Assembly (NCBI GenBank): GCA_030144725.1
Contig: JASKMD010000024.1
Coordinates: forward strand, 5,865,897 to 5,929,896
Length of the DNA stretch: 64,000 bases
Origin: Haematococcus lacustris
Lineage: Eukaryota; Chlorophyta; Chlorophyceae; Chlamydomonadales; Haematococcaceae
Reading direction: 5' to 3'
A program made the position numbers and the translations under genes. How positions within the stretch are numbered: the first letter of the stretch is position 1; every line of letters begins with the position of its first letter. Of this stretch, positions 50,701 through 61,697 are shown piece after piece. Below the pieces are notes generated by a model. The model saw only the letters and a list, made by a program, of their open reading frames with translations, was not told where the DNA came from and made no database searches.

Positions 50701-53700
50701 CTTGCTCCGCTGCGATGGCCATGGCGCGCAGTTTGGAGAACTTTTGTCGCGCGTGGTCCATGCGCCGCTCTGCCTCTTCTACCTGACTGCTTTGCTGGCT
50801 GCTGCTGTCAAGGTCCTTGCTGCCTTGCTCCTTCTCAAACATGCTGGCGCGCGACTCGAGCAACTTCGCGATCTCCAGCTTCGCGGCGTGTTCGCGCTGC
50901 TCGGCCAGCTTGACCAGCTCTCGCATCTGGCGAACACATGGGGAGGCAAGGGAGGCCAGGCAAGCGGAGCATGTGCGAAGAGAAGGCAGGCGCAGGGCTG
51001 GTGGCAATGGACGAAAACAATCAGTCACTTGCTGGGCTACTACTGTCATAATGCCTTGCAGTTTGCTTTTGACTGTGTCAGGTTGGATTGGTGACTGTGT
51101 CAAGCTGGGTTGGTGGCTATGGCAGCCTTGTGCTTGTGTGCTGATGTGAGCCATAACTGACCAGACACGAGCCTGCCCACCTCCACTTCCTTCCCTCATC
51201 CCTTTACACCCCTCTGCTTGCCTTGAGATTTTCACACCTGGATGCTGGATAATGGATAGACCTGGATGCTGTGCCACTTGCTGCACCTGCACTATGGAGC
51301 TCACCTGGAGCTACCTGGACCTGGAGCTACCTTGAGCCACAGAGCTCACCTGGTCCTCCTTGGACCGGAGGCCCTGCCAGTACTGGATGACATCCTCAGC
51401 ACTCTCGGCGCCGCTGATGGTGCGGATGCGGTTCCAGCTGGCCTCCATGGCCTCCACCTTGGGAGCCAGGGCCGCCACCTGGTAGGGAGCCAGGGGGAGG
51501 GCAGTGACTCAGCAGGGGACAACAAGTGGGGAGGGGCAGCCAGGGCAAACCGCCTGGGGGGCAGAGTGGGATGGCTATGGGTCTTGCAAGGGGTAGCCCA
51601 GCAGGAGGAGGGAGGTGGTGCTGAGGACAGGGTGAGTGAGGTGGTGCGAACTGGGCAAAGCTGGCAGGGCATGGCTAGGGTGCGCCAGGGAGGGTAGACA
51701 GGTGTAGGGGCGCAATGGGGCAGCCAGGATGCCGCCTGCTAGGTTGGGGCAGCCAGGGCAAAGCGGAAAGGACATGATGATGATGGTGGGTTTACACCGC
51801 CAGCCTGGTATGGCTGCTTGGCCTTGCTCCATAGCCACCTTCTCGACAGCTACCTCACCTGCTTCCTTACAGTAACTGGCCAGGCTGCCCACCTTTTGCT
51901 CGTAAGCGTCATGTTCTGCCTTGAGCTTGCTGGCTGCCTCCTTCTCCATGCGTTCCTTCTCCAGCACCTTCTCCCGCAGCTTGCGCTCCCGCTCCATCTG
52001 CTTCTGCTGCCGCTTCTTCAGCTCACGCACCTGCTCAGGCGCACAACACAGGCATGTGGGAACATGAGCATGCTGAGTTCCTAGACAGGGCAACTGGCCA
52101 GTGTGCCGCCTTGATTAACAGGGACAGTGCGTGGAGGCAAGTCAGCTGCCTACGCAACATATGGCATGGGCATGCAGACAGACACAAAGCTGAAGTTCCT
52201 GACAAAGGGGACTGGGAAGTATGCTGTCGTGGTGATGATTTGTGATTCTCCAATGGACAGCTCACAGAGGCAAGTCAGCTGCCTTGCACTCTAGACGTTT
52301 GCGCCAGAGATCATGTTTGAAGCAAACAGTTCTCAAGTGCTGCATACTGTCAGGGATTCGCATCCCAGTTGTGACAGGTTCAAGACAGGGGGGTCAAGGA
52401 TGGTATGGAATGCTGAGTGTCCAGTGTAGATGAGGGTGGATCCAGGCTCTTCTTCAGGCAACTCCAAACTAGCTTCACTTGCAGGAGCAACCTCCCTGTC
52501 CAGCAACACACTCTATCCCAACATAGCCCCGTTCCATTCCATTGCAACAACCCACCTTGCAGCTATGTGCCCCATGTGCGCAGCCGCAGCGTCTGTCGAG
52601 ACCTGAATGGAGCTGAGGCACTCACCTCGCGGCGCCGCTCTCGCAGCTTCTTCTGCCAGTCGATGCGTGTCTCTTCCAGCATCAGCCGTAGCTTGGCCAG
52701 CTCCCGCTCCGCTGTCTCCTTCTGGGCCCGCGTGTCGTTCAGATAGCTGGTCAGCGTCTTGAAGTCGTCCAGGCTGTCCTTCTTCAGCGCCTGGGACGTG
52801 CGCACCTTCTGGTCCATGCTCTGGTGCTCGCGCCTGCGGCAGGTGGAGGTGCGCGACCGTAAGCTTAGCAGTACAGGACAGGGCACAGCCGAGGACAGCA
52901 ATGCAGAGCAGTGGAGCGCAGGCAGGCCAGTGCACAGCATTTCAGGGTGGGTGCCGGCAATCAAGCAGAGGAGCAGGGCACTGAAGCAGAGCTGGGCAGG
53001 GTGGAGGACAGTGTGGAGGACAGTGTGGAGGACAGGGTGGAGGACAGGGTGGAGGGCAGGGCTGAAGATGCCAGCCAGGGGCTCACAGAGCACAGCGCAT
53101 CACCTGCAGTGCTCCAAAGCCTCTCTTAGCACCTGCAGTGCCCCTATGCCCCTACACCTCATCGCTGCAAGATGCTTGCTGGAACAAGTCTTTGTGACGC
53201 CGCACAGCCACTGCTGGCCTGCCCTGCCAGCCATTGCTGGTGGGCTAGGTGGGGCTGTTTGAACATGTGCCTTGTCCTCCAGACCCTAGGTACACATAAT
53301 ATGGGGACATGATATGAGCCATATGTGTATGGCTCATATCATGTCGGCATGGTCAGCAAGACTCTGCTGCGGCTGTTGCCATTGCTGTTGTCGCTGAGGA
53401 GGAGGGTGATGCTGGTGGCAGGGTTTCTGCCGCTGCCTACCGTGTGCGCTCTCCCAGCAGGTAGTACAGCCTGTTCTTGGCCTCCGCCTCAGTCAGGTCC
53501 TCGTCAATGCGCTTCATCTCGTCCTGGGCACCACACAGGGTGGACATGCTTGCCCCAGACCCACTGTCTGCTTCTACTGGCACCCCCTGGAGCGTTCCGG
53601 CGCTGAGCCGCCACTGCAATCACAAACTATTGCAAGCCTAACTCCCATGACAGCCAGTGGAGTAGGAGGTAACAGCTAATGAAGGCCAAGACTGCCTCAG

Positions 53701-54860
53701 GTCAAGCAGGTGCTGCTGGTGCTGTGCCTCTGCTGCAGCTGCCCGTGCCTGGGACCCCCTTTTGAGTCAGCCTGCACCAGCGCATGCTTGTCATGCCAAC
53801 TCTAGGCTATAGCCCTGTCTCAGGGGTCGGGCAATAGTGTAGGTGGAAAGCGCCCATGCCGTGAAAGCAGGATTTCTGCTCCAGGTCCGCACAACACCAC
53901 CCCAAGTGTGTGAGTCATAAGAGTTATGTCTTGGTGCAAGCACTTGTTGCTGGCTGGGCTGCTGAGTGGGATGCTGATGCTGGGCAATGAGTGACAAGTG
54001 AGAACCCTGTACCTGCAGCTGCTGGATATAGGCTTTTTCCTCTGATAGGGTGCCCGGCGTGAGGCGCTGCGCATCTGTCCGGTCGTCACGTGTTTTATTG
54101 ATGGAGGACTCTTTCCTGTGCGTGCATGCCCCAAGCAGAAGGTGAGGCACAGTCCTTGTGCCATGTGCATGGCTTGCGGGTACCGGGTCACCTCTTGGTT
54201 TCATCCCGCAGTTCATTCAGTTTGAGCTTCTTCAGCTCGATCTCCTTGCGTAATGACTTGATGTCGTTCTGCTGTGCCTCACCTCCTGCTGTCCCTGCAC
54301 CAGCAAAGCAGGAGGCCAGTGGTGGCCAATGTGCTATGGCCTTCTTTTCACTTTGGCATGCACTTTGGCATGCACCTACCAGCCTGGTCCCTGGCTGCCA
54401 GGATGGAGTTCATCAGCACCTCCCTCTCCCTCTTGACTTTCTCTAGTTCACGCCTGAGCAGCTCTTCCTCCGTTAGCTCCTCTTCAAAGCCGCGGGGCGT
54501 GTCCATGCCTCCTGTTTTGGCCACACTCCCCAATGCGCTGCGTAAGGCTGAAGAGGCAGGTACTGTGCCCCGTGAAGGGGGCTTGGCTGCAGCCGTGAAA
54601 GCTAGCATGTTGTCCGCTGCCTCTGGGTCCTCGCCGAACAACTTCTGCAGCTCGGGCGAGGACTGCAAGGGCGACGATAGCAGCTCTTATTAAGCATTCG
54701 GACATGCCGTGTTCGAAACACTGCTAAGCCGATGTGTGCGTACAAGAGCCTAACTGTGCCGCACTGTCTAAGCAATACTGAGAGACACAGGTTTGCGGAC
54801 CTTTAGCAGTTCTTCCTTGGTCCGCAAGCGCGGGAGTTTCACTGTGCCCGTCTTCTTCAT
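47793..54860 (-). CDS. ODA10: Outer dynein arm docking/assembly coiled-coil protein ODA10/CCDC151 (ODAD3)
   Basis: Twelve exons (minus): 54860-54801, 54662-54380, 54294-54192, 54115-54013, 53523-53441, 52833-52626, 52030-51854, 51478-51350, 50926-49649, 49273-49114, 48294-48167 and 47912-47793 (TAA). All phases match; total about 943 residues. The intron after 48167 starts GCAAGT (GC-AG). Start [20 protein letters not shown]. Long coiled coil: [80 protein letters not shown]. Then [20 protein letters not shown] matches the conserved segment of the ODA-DC/CCDC151 family. The tail [29 protein letters not shown] parallels the CCDC151 C-terminus. Chlamydomonas ODA10 is needed to assemble outer arms on axonemes. 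The human protein is about 595 residues; the excess is mainly an Ala/Ser/Glu/Pro-rich insert in exon 9. The exon 7 donor could be 9 or more nt further downstream. Confidence 0.88.
49303..49505. repeat. CATCACCAC-type repeat in ODA10 intron 9
   Basis: Dense (CAT/CAC/CACCAT)n array lying wholly within intron 49274-49648. It yields spurious His-rich, Thr/Ile-rich and Met/Val-rich ORFs. Confidence 0.88.
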
Positions 54861-55426
54861 GATGATGGGCTCTAGAGTTGCGGGTCTGGCTTTACTGGCA
54901 GGCGGTGTTTTGCTTGCAGCAATTATAAGGCAGGCACATTTTCCATGAGCTATCCATCGCGCAATGTAGCACGTTTACGCGGCGAGCTCGCAACATTTTG
55001 CTTTCAAACACCATGCCTATATTATTATAATTTGCTCACTATGAATATACACACAACATTGTCAGGGTACAGCTTTGAATGCTCACGCACAGGGGCGACG
55101 CACATAAGTTCACAAGACGAGAGTCAAAGACTGCTGCTGCCCCATGCCATGCAGGCTCAGTTGCAAAGCTCCTAAACTTAGGCTCCTAAACTTAGGCTAA
55201 AGCTGATGGCTGCATGACTAGGGGGGTACGGTTTTGGAATGCCCGATGGTCATCAATCATCACTCATACCCGCTGTCACAGCGTTTAATCTGCGTCCTTA
55301 TTGGAAAAGGTGGTCGCCCAACCTTTCTTCACCCCACTCATGTCTCGTCAACGCCAACGCCCTCTGCGATGCGTTGATGACTAAGCGATAGGAGCAGAGT
55401 CAGGCCTACCTTCCTGGTTGACTGCC

Positions 55427-57804
55427 TCACTGACTCTTGCCCCTGCCTACTGCGCCATGCTGCCCACCCTCAACCACATTGTTTACCTGCCCCCCTCCCC
55501 CCGCCGGCCTGGCGCCCCCTGGCCCTCCAGCCGGCCTGCCGCCCAGCCCTGCACGAGACGAGGCCTCCTGCAGCGCTTGAACACCCAGCTTGACCGCAGT
55601 GGTGCCCTGGCAAGGCACCGACAGCAGGAAGCCGTCCTGGTAGAACAAGCTGCCTAGCCGGCTTCTGCTGGGCAGCTGGTGCCAGGCGTCGGGGAAGGCC
55701 TCCTTCAACCAGTGCCCTGCCTGGCTGCCCAGCATGCTGTGAGGCCCAACCGGCCCGGGCTCACTGGCAGGCAGGCTGGCGAGCTTGCAGGCCAGGGCAT
55801 GGCGCAGGAGGCTGACGTCGTGCTGCCCCGGCTGCTGCTGCTGCCCCTGCTGCCCAAACATGGTGTGGATGGAGCGCAGGAGGTGGGCTGGGATGGGTGG
55901 GAGAGAGAGGATGGTGGCCAGAATGCGGTGGTGCGGGGGAGGCTGGGCGGGGGAGATGGCGGAGGAGGAGGGGGAGGAGGAGGAGGGGGAGGGAGAGGGG
56001 GCCATGAGGGCGGTGTTGACCTCATCTGGCTGCTGGCTGACGGAGGATGCCGAGGCTGGCCGGGGCTGCTGCTGCTGCTGCTGTTGTTGAGAACGCGGCT
56101 GCTGCTGGCCCTGTTGCTGCTGGAAGGGGCGGGGTGGCGTGTGCTGTTGGTGGGGCAGGCCTGAGAGCTGGGCAGGCCCTGGGGGCTGAGGCTGCAGGGG
56201 CCCGGGCCGCCGTTGGACCACATGGAAAGGGGGTGGGGGGGCTGTGTGGGGGGAGTGTGGGGAGTGGACATGCAGGGGCAGCTGCTGCTGCTGCTGCCTT
56301 GGGAGGGTTTGCGCATACATCTGGAAAGGTTGGGAGCTGGGAGCAGGAGAGCAGGTGTTGCGGTTGGGGTGCTGCACCGAGCCGTTTGAGTAGGTGAGGG
56401 GGTAGGGGGAGGCTGGGCTGCCTGGGCTGGCGGCAGCAGGGGAGGCGTGCGGGTTGCGGGGGCTGGGGGTGCCTGCGTCTAAGGCCAGGGGCTGCTGCTG
56501 CTGCTGCTGCTGCTGGCCGGGGGGTCCCTCAGACTTGGCACGCGGTGCAGAGTGGCCTTTGGGGAGGGGCTTCGGGGAGGGGCGGGGCAGGGTTGGGGCT
56601 GGGAGTGTTCCCTGGGGGTGGCAGCTGGGCAGCGGCCTTTTGCAAGCGCTGCTGCAGGTGGTGGCAGCTGTGCCAAGCTCGAGCCTGCATGCAGTGGGTC
56701 CACCACACTCACTCACACACACACTCACACTCACACACACACGCACACCATTGGAATCGGGTCAACCAGGAATAGCTAGGAATCGCTCACGACGCGCGGG
56801 TCCACCACGCACACGCGCACACTTACACACGCACACCATCCGGCACTCGTTGCTAGGAAAGGGGTCAAGACAGGAGGCACTGGCGGTCTGAGCTGCTGCT
56901 GTCATGCCTGCACGTATGCTGTGACCACTGGCTTGCCCACGCTCCCTGACCTCCCTACGCCATGTGCGGGGCAGGCGAGAGCAGCTGCTGCAGGTCATGG
57001 GGCATACGGAGCATGGGGTATGTGATGTGCAGCATGGCAGCAGGTCTCCCTGCATGGCCCATGCTGAATTTAGAAAAGACAACAAAAGCAAATGAATCTC
57101 AGCCCCTGCACCTGCGCCCCTCTCACCACCCCCATGCTGTCCCACCGTCCAGCCCACAGTCTCACCGCAGCCTGCTTTGCCACCAGCTCCAACTCCTCCA
57201 CGTCCAGCTGCATGGCCAGCTGCCTGTTGGCCGGGCAGGGCGACACCACCAGCACCACGCCATCTGCCAGGCGGTGCATGAGCGAGCGGCCGCTGGCACT
57301 GAGCGCTTCATACTCGCCCGGGGCGCTGGCAGCCAGGCTGGGCAGCAGCTGGCTCCCTAGCAGGCTGTGGGGTCCCAGCGGCCCCTCCGGTGTGCAGGCC
57401 AGCAGGCAGCAGGCAAGGCTGCGCAAGGTGGCCAGGCCCTGCAGCCGGCGCGGGACAGAAGCAGGGCAGGGTGAGTGTGACAGTGTGAGAGTGACAGTGT
57501 GACGGAGTGACAGAGTGGGCTGCGGCAGGAGTAAAGCTGAGGGAGGTACAGCATGAGAGGGGGCAGGTGTGACAGAGTGTGAACGGGACCATTGGCCTCT
57601 GAGACGATGCACATTGAGTGGGAGCAGCTGCAGCAGCAGCCCCAGGAGGGGGGCGGCACCTGCATGGCCCGCCCGGCCTACCTGGGGGGTGGTGCCTGGC
57701 AGGCTGGGCTGCGGGCCTGAGGAGTGGGAGGAGGGGGGGCCAAACACCGCCATGGCCAGGATGAGCAGCCCAGACTCCTGGGCTGAGGGGCCGCTGTCAC
57801 TCAT
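55427..57804 (-). CDS. Glutamine-rich protein with a duplicated ~60-residue module
   Basis: Exon 1 57804-57682 (MSDSGPSAQESGLLILAMAV..) and exon 2 57438-57166 join in phase 0. A large last exon ends at stop 55427-55429 and begins somewhere near 56690; that junction is unresolved. Exon 2 encodes LACCLLACTPEGPLGPHSLL, GSQLLPSLAASAPGEYEALS and ASGRSLMHRLADGVVLVVSP. The last exon encodes the same pattern near its end: LACKLASLPASEPGPVGPHS, MLGSQAGHWLKEAFPDAWHQ, LPSRSRLGSLFYQDGFLLSV. Between them lie polyglutamine and Pro/Ser/His-rich tracts. The module (GP+GPHS+LGSQ, then a helix, then a +L..L hydrophobic strand) faintly recalls OST-HTH/LOTUS winged helices; that is inference only. Such architecture would suit an RNA- or protein-binding regulator, unproven. 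Confidence 0.6.
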
Positions 57805-59700
57805 GGCGCTGCCGCCAGGGGGCCAGTCAGGGGTGCAGGGGCCAGTCAGGGGTACAGGGGCCACCGGGGACGGCACCTATGGGGCAGAGGGAAGGGGCAC
57901 CTGGGGAGGAGTCCTGGCCAGCCTGGTGGTGGGCTGGGTGGGGCAGAGGCAGGGGGCTGCAAGGCGGCTGCAAGGGGCACCCTGCATGGCCTGGGGCCAA
58001 CCTCACCGGCTGCTGCCGGACTACCTGGTGGGCCTTGGCTGGGCAAGGGCTGCAAGGGCTGGCTGCCAGGCAAGGGCTGATTGCCAGGCAAGGGCTGCCT
58101 GCCAGGCACAACCCCATGGGACTAGCAATTGAGGGAGAGCTGCTGCAGGGCATTGGGAGCAAGGGTTGCAGTGCTTGTGCCAAGGATAATGTGCTAAACC
58201 AAAGCCTGGGACTGCTGTCATTGCTGCCACTGCCAACACTGCTGCTGCCAGTACCATGACTGGTGCCGCCACTGCCTAAACTGCCGCCCCGTTGCCTCCA
58301 TGCCAAGCCTGGTGCTGCCATAGGAGCCATGCTATGAGCAACAGCGCTAACAGAGCTTGTGGCACATTGGCTTGCTGCGGCTGCGGCTGCACCTGCACCT
58401 GTACCTCTGCAGCTGCTACTGCTTGCACAGCTGCTGCCACATCTGGCAGGGATTGTTATCCTTGAGCTGGCCTTCCAGCATAGCTGGGCATAGCTGGCAG
58501 CTGTCCGCTAGCTGGGCAATTTGCCAGAACATGTGCTTACGTGTCTGTTGCCTCGCACGTCGTGCCTATTGAGACCCAGTAAGTCCCAGCCGCTACGCCC
58601 GACCGCTTCCCGAAGGCGGCGCAGCTGACGCCGCCAATGTAGCACGCAGCGCAGTGATCCCAATAATGGCCGCCTAGCAAAAACATGTCCCAACCGCCAC
58701 GTCTTAACGGCGATCCCAACCGCAACTTTAACTCCAAGTCATTGGAAGTAAAATGTATCGCGCCACATCTAGCGTATCATATTGCTACGCTAGACTCATT
58801 GGTCTGGTTTTATGGAAATGATTATTTTCGACCATGCAGCCACATTCTTTCCTTTTTCGTGCCTTGTTTTCCAACCACATCACTCGAGTGGCAAGAACCC
58901 GCCATTGCCCCAAGCCTTGAGCAGCCTGTCACATTGCCATAGCCAGCAGGCAGATCACCATTGTGTGTTTATTCCCGCCATCAGGCGCCCCAAACATGGG
59001 GTTGGTAATATGCATGCAATCACTCTCTCAATACCTCTCTGCATCGTTTACGATAGCGTCAAACACATTGGCAGCTGCAATCTAGTCCGCGTTATCTGCC
59101 CATCAGCGCAAGCCATTGGAGTCTTTGCTCGCGTACTGCCACATGTGCCCGCGAACAAATCACAGCGGCGAGACGGGTCTCCTGGCGACGGTGAGTCACA
59201 TCCCTGTGACCCCGTCTACCTAGGTTGTGCACAAATGGAATGTCCGGCCAATACCCAACGCGATGCCTGTCGAGCGTGCAGGGCACCTAGACGGGGTGGC
59301 TGAAACACATTTCATTCTCGCTTCAACCGGATACACCATTTGGGTCGGCGCACACCAAGGTATCACCAGGTACATCCCCCCTCCTCCCACAGGAAAACGG
59401 CCATGGAATGTTTGTTCTTGACCCAATGGCAAGTTCTTTTAGACAAATCGCACATTAGACAGCCCAGGCCTCTATCAGTTTGACAACTTCAAAGTGACAT
59501 CATGTTCACCAGGCAGGTTCAAGGCCACGGCATGCAACAACTCACCATGCCCGCCCCCCCTCCACCCATCGTGATCTCACCTCATTGGGCCTGCCCACCC
59601 CCTCCCAGCCCACCCCCTCCCAGCCCACCCCTCCCACAGCACCACTGTGGGGCGGCAGTTGTGCGTGGTAGCCAAGTACCTGAAGAGCAAGACCCTTGGT
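57805..59700. other. Spacer without supported gene
   Basis: 57805-58330 is Pro/Cys/Ala-rich on the minus strand and may hold the promoter and 5' UTR of the 55427-57804 gene; GGCAAGGGCTG(A/C) units repeat at 58041-58110. 58560-59480 is distinctly AT-richer, with no recognisable ORF. A short inverted match links 59872-59894 (CTATAGTCTAGAGTTGGCAT) with 53786-53815, another dispersed-repeat scrap. Confidence 0.4.
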
Positions 59701-59703
59701 AAG

Positions 59704-59808
59704 GCGGGGCGGGGCGGGGCGGGGCGGGGCGGGGCGGGGCGGGGCGGGGCGGGGCGGGGCGGGGCGGGGCGGGGCGGGGCGGGGCGGGGCGGGGCGGGGT
59801 GGGGCGGG
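59704..59808. repeat. GGGGC pentanucleotide tract, about 20 copies
   Basis: (GGGGC)n is almost perfect, with one T interruption near the right end. It is G-rich on the + strand and a strong candidate for G-quadruplex formation. Confidence 0.96.
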
Positions 59809-59864
59809 CCAGTATACCCAATGCTCATGCGCATGGTGCATGAGTGCCTACCACCTACATTGTT

Positions 59865-60140
59865 GCCTGGCTATAGTCTAGAGTTGGCATGACCTGCATG
59901 CACTAATTGTAAGCTGATGGCAGCTCAAGTGGGGGGGCACGCACTAGTGTGCCTCAGCAGGCTGCTGTTGTCGAGCCTTGGGTGGCTTGTCTCGCAGCCG
60001 CTTGTAGCCCTGGCTAGGGTACTCCTTGCCCATGGCTGGCAGGGCTCCCTGCTCTGGCCAGTAGCACAACTCCAGTGGGCGCCACCTGCTCTCCCTAATG
60101 CTCTGCATGTTCAGCGCTGCATTTCAGTCCCTGTTCAACC
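59865..60140 (-). repeat. Dispersed repeat copy 4 (best preserved minus-strand reading)
   Basis: Minus-strand translation is continuous: MQSIRESRWRPLELCYWPEQ, GALPAMGKEYPSQGYKRLRD, KPPKA. It aligns with copies 1 and 2 at both nucleotide and amino-acid level. A complete ORF with a start and a recognisable domain is lacking. Confidence 0.7.
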
Positions 60141-60519
60141 ACCTGCCTGGCTGTGGTGCTGGCTTGGCATTCACAGCCTTGCCCTTGGCCTTGCCTATGT
60201 CCTTGGTGGGCTGGGTGGGCTCAGTGGGCTGGGTGGGCGTGCTGCGCTTGGCTGGCGGGGGAGTGCTGGGCCCTGGCTTTGAGGCTGCTGGCTGTGTGGC
60301 TGCCTGGCTGCTGCATGGGGCCTGTGGGGGCTTGCGGGGAGCCACATCAGGCCCCGCACTGGCTGGTCACGCCGCTGGTTCCAGTCTGGACACACCAGGC
60401 GGAGGTCCACCTGCCCTGCTGGGGGCTTCCAGCCTGCAGGCCTGGTGGCCCCGCGTTCGTTCAACTGCCTCTCACAGGGCTGCTGGCCATTCACTGCTGA
60501 TCTGACCCGGCTGGTGTGA

Positions 60520-60757
60520 CCCACCCACCCACCCACCCACCCACCCACCCACCCACCCACCCACCCACCCACCCACCCACCCACCCACCCACCCACCCAC
60601 CCACCCACCCACCCACCCACCCACCCACCCACCCACCCACCCACCCACCCACCCACCCACCCACCCACCCACCCACCCACCCACCCACCCACCCACCCAC
60701 CCACCCACCCACCCACCCACCCACCCACCCACCCACCCACCCACCCACCCACCCACC
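60520..60757. repeat. ACCC tetranucleotide tract, about 59 uninterrupted copies
   Basis: (ACCC)n runs about 238 bp without a visible interruption. Its complement is (GGGT)n. It gives the artefactual THPPTHPP and GGWVGGWV ORFs. Confidence 0.97.
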
Positions 60758-61268
60758 GGCGCTGGCTGCTGCCAGGTGTGGGAGGTGGGGCTAGATGGGT
60801 GCTTCCACTGGGCCAACTGGTCTGCTACCAGCTGGCCTGACCTCTTGTCCGCGCTGGCTGGGTGACGCCGGGGTTGATGCCCACCCTAATCTATGTGGCT
60901 GGATCAAACACAAACTCACGCTGTTCAACTATGGCCTTGCCTTTGTGGAGGAGTCCCACTGCATGGGCCGCTGCTGCTGCTGCACTTGGGCGGCTGTTGC
61001 TGCTGGCCGCAGGGGGTGGGGCAGGAGGAGGAGGAAGGGGGCGTGTGTAGTGCACACACACCACTCAGGCAAATCAGTAACAGCATTTTTAAGAATCTCG
61101 GCCTGAGATTAGGCACATAGCCCTATGACGTGATTGTAAGATTGGGGTTTGAACGGAAATTCTGAATTATGCCTGGTTGTTGAGATATTGCTAAGGTGTT
61201 GTATTGTACCACTCGGTGTGGTGCAGTAAAGCACAATGGGGTGTAATGCAGTAGTGCACTAAGGTCAG

Positions 61269-61464
61269 GTGCAGTACTACACAATGAGAAGCAAATCAAA
61301 TTTAAAGGAACAATAATATCCAAAATAAGAATCCACAATAAACCATTACAATACCAATGAATTTCCAACATAAATACTTTATTAGACTAGACTGAATATG
61401 GTGAAGTTTTGCACGACGAGGTTTTGTGCAGTGCGGTAGCATTAGGTATGGTGTAGTACTGCAC
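61269..61464. repeat. AT-rich segment bounded by a 14-bp inverted repeat
   Basis: GTGCAGTACTACAC at 61269-61282 is the exact reverse complement of GTGTAGTACTGCAC at 61451-61464. The core 61285-61385 is strongly AT-rich in an otherwise GC-rich region. It could be a small MITE or the upstream part of the adjacent retroelement; no ORF. Confidence 0.45.
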
Positions 61465-61697
61465 AAGCTTAAGAAAGGGGGAACTTTGTTTAAGTGTGAC
61501 CTTCTTGTTTTGGTTCGCCTGTGGGCAGTGCTCGGGACGTTGGTCTGGTCCCGTGGCGCATCGTTCTGCCTACAGGTTTCTTTCCGTTTATGGGCGCACC
61601 AGCGCAGGCCGCTGTGTGACGGTGCAATAACACCAGCGCTGCAAGTCGCAGCCGCAGTTCTCGCACAGCTTGTGCAGCTCGCGCAGGGGGCAGCAGC

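Noticed and set aside
59577..59841. APPRPAPPRP proline-rich minus-strand ORFs
   Set aside because: They are produced by the GGGGC pentamer tract.
60195..60816. Long ORFs of GGWVGGWVG / [10 protein letters not shown] repeats
   Set aside because: They are forced by the uninterrupted ACCC tetranucleotide; every frame is open and no flanking gene structure supports translation.
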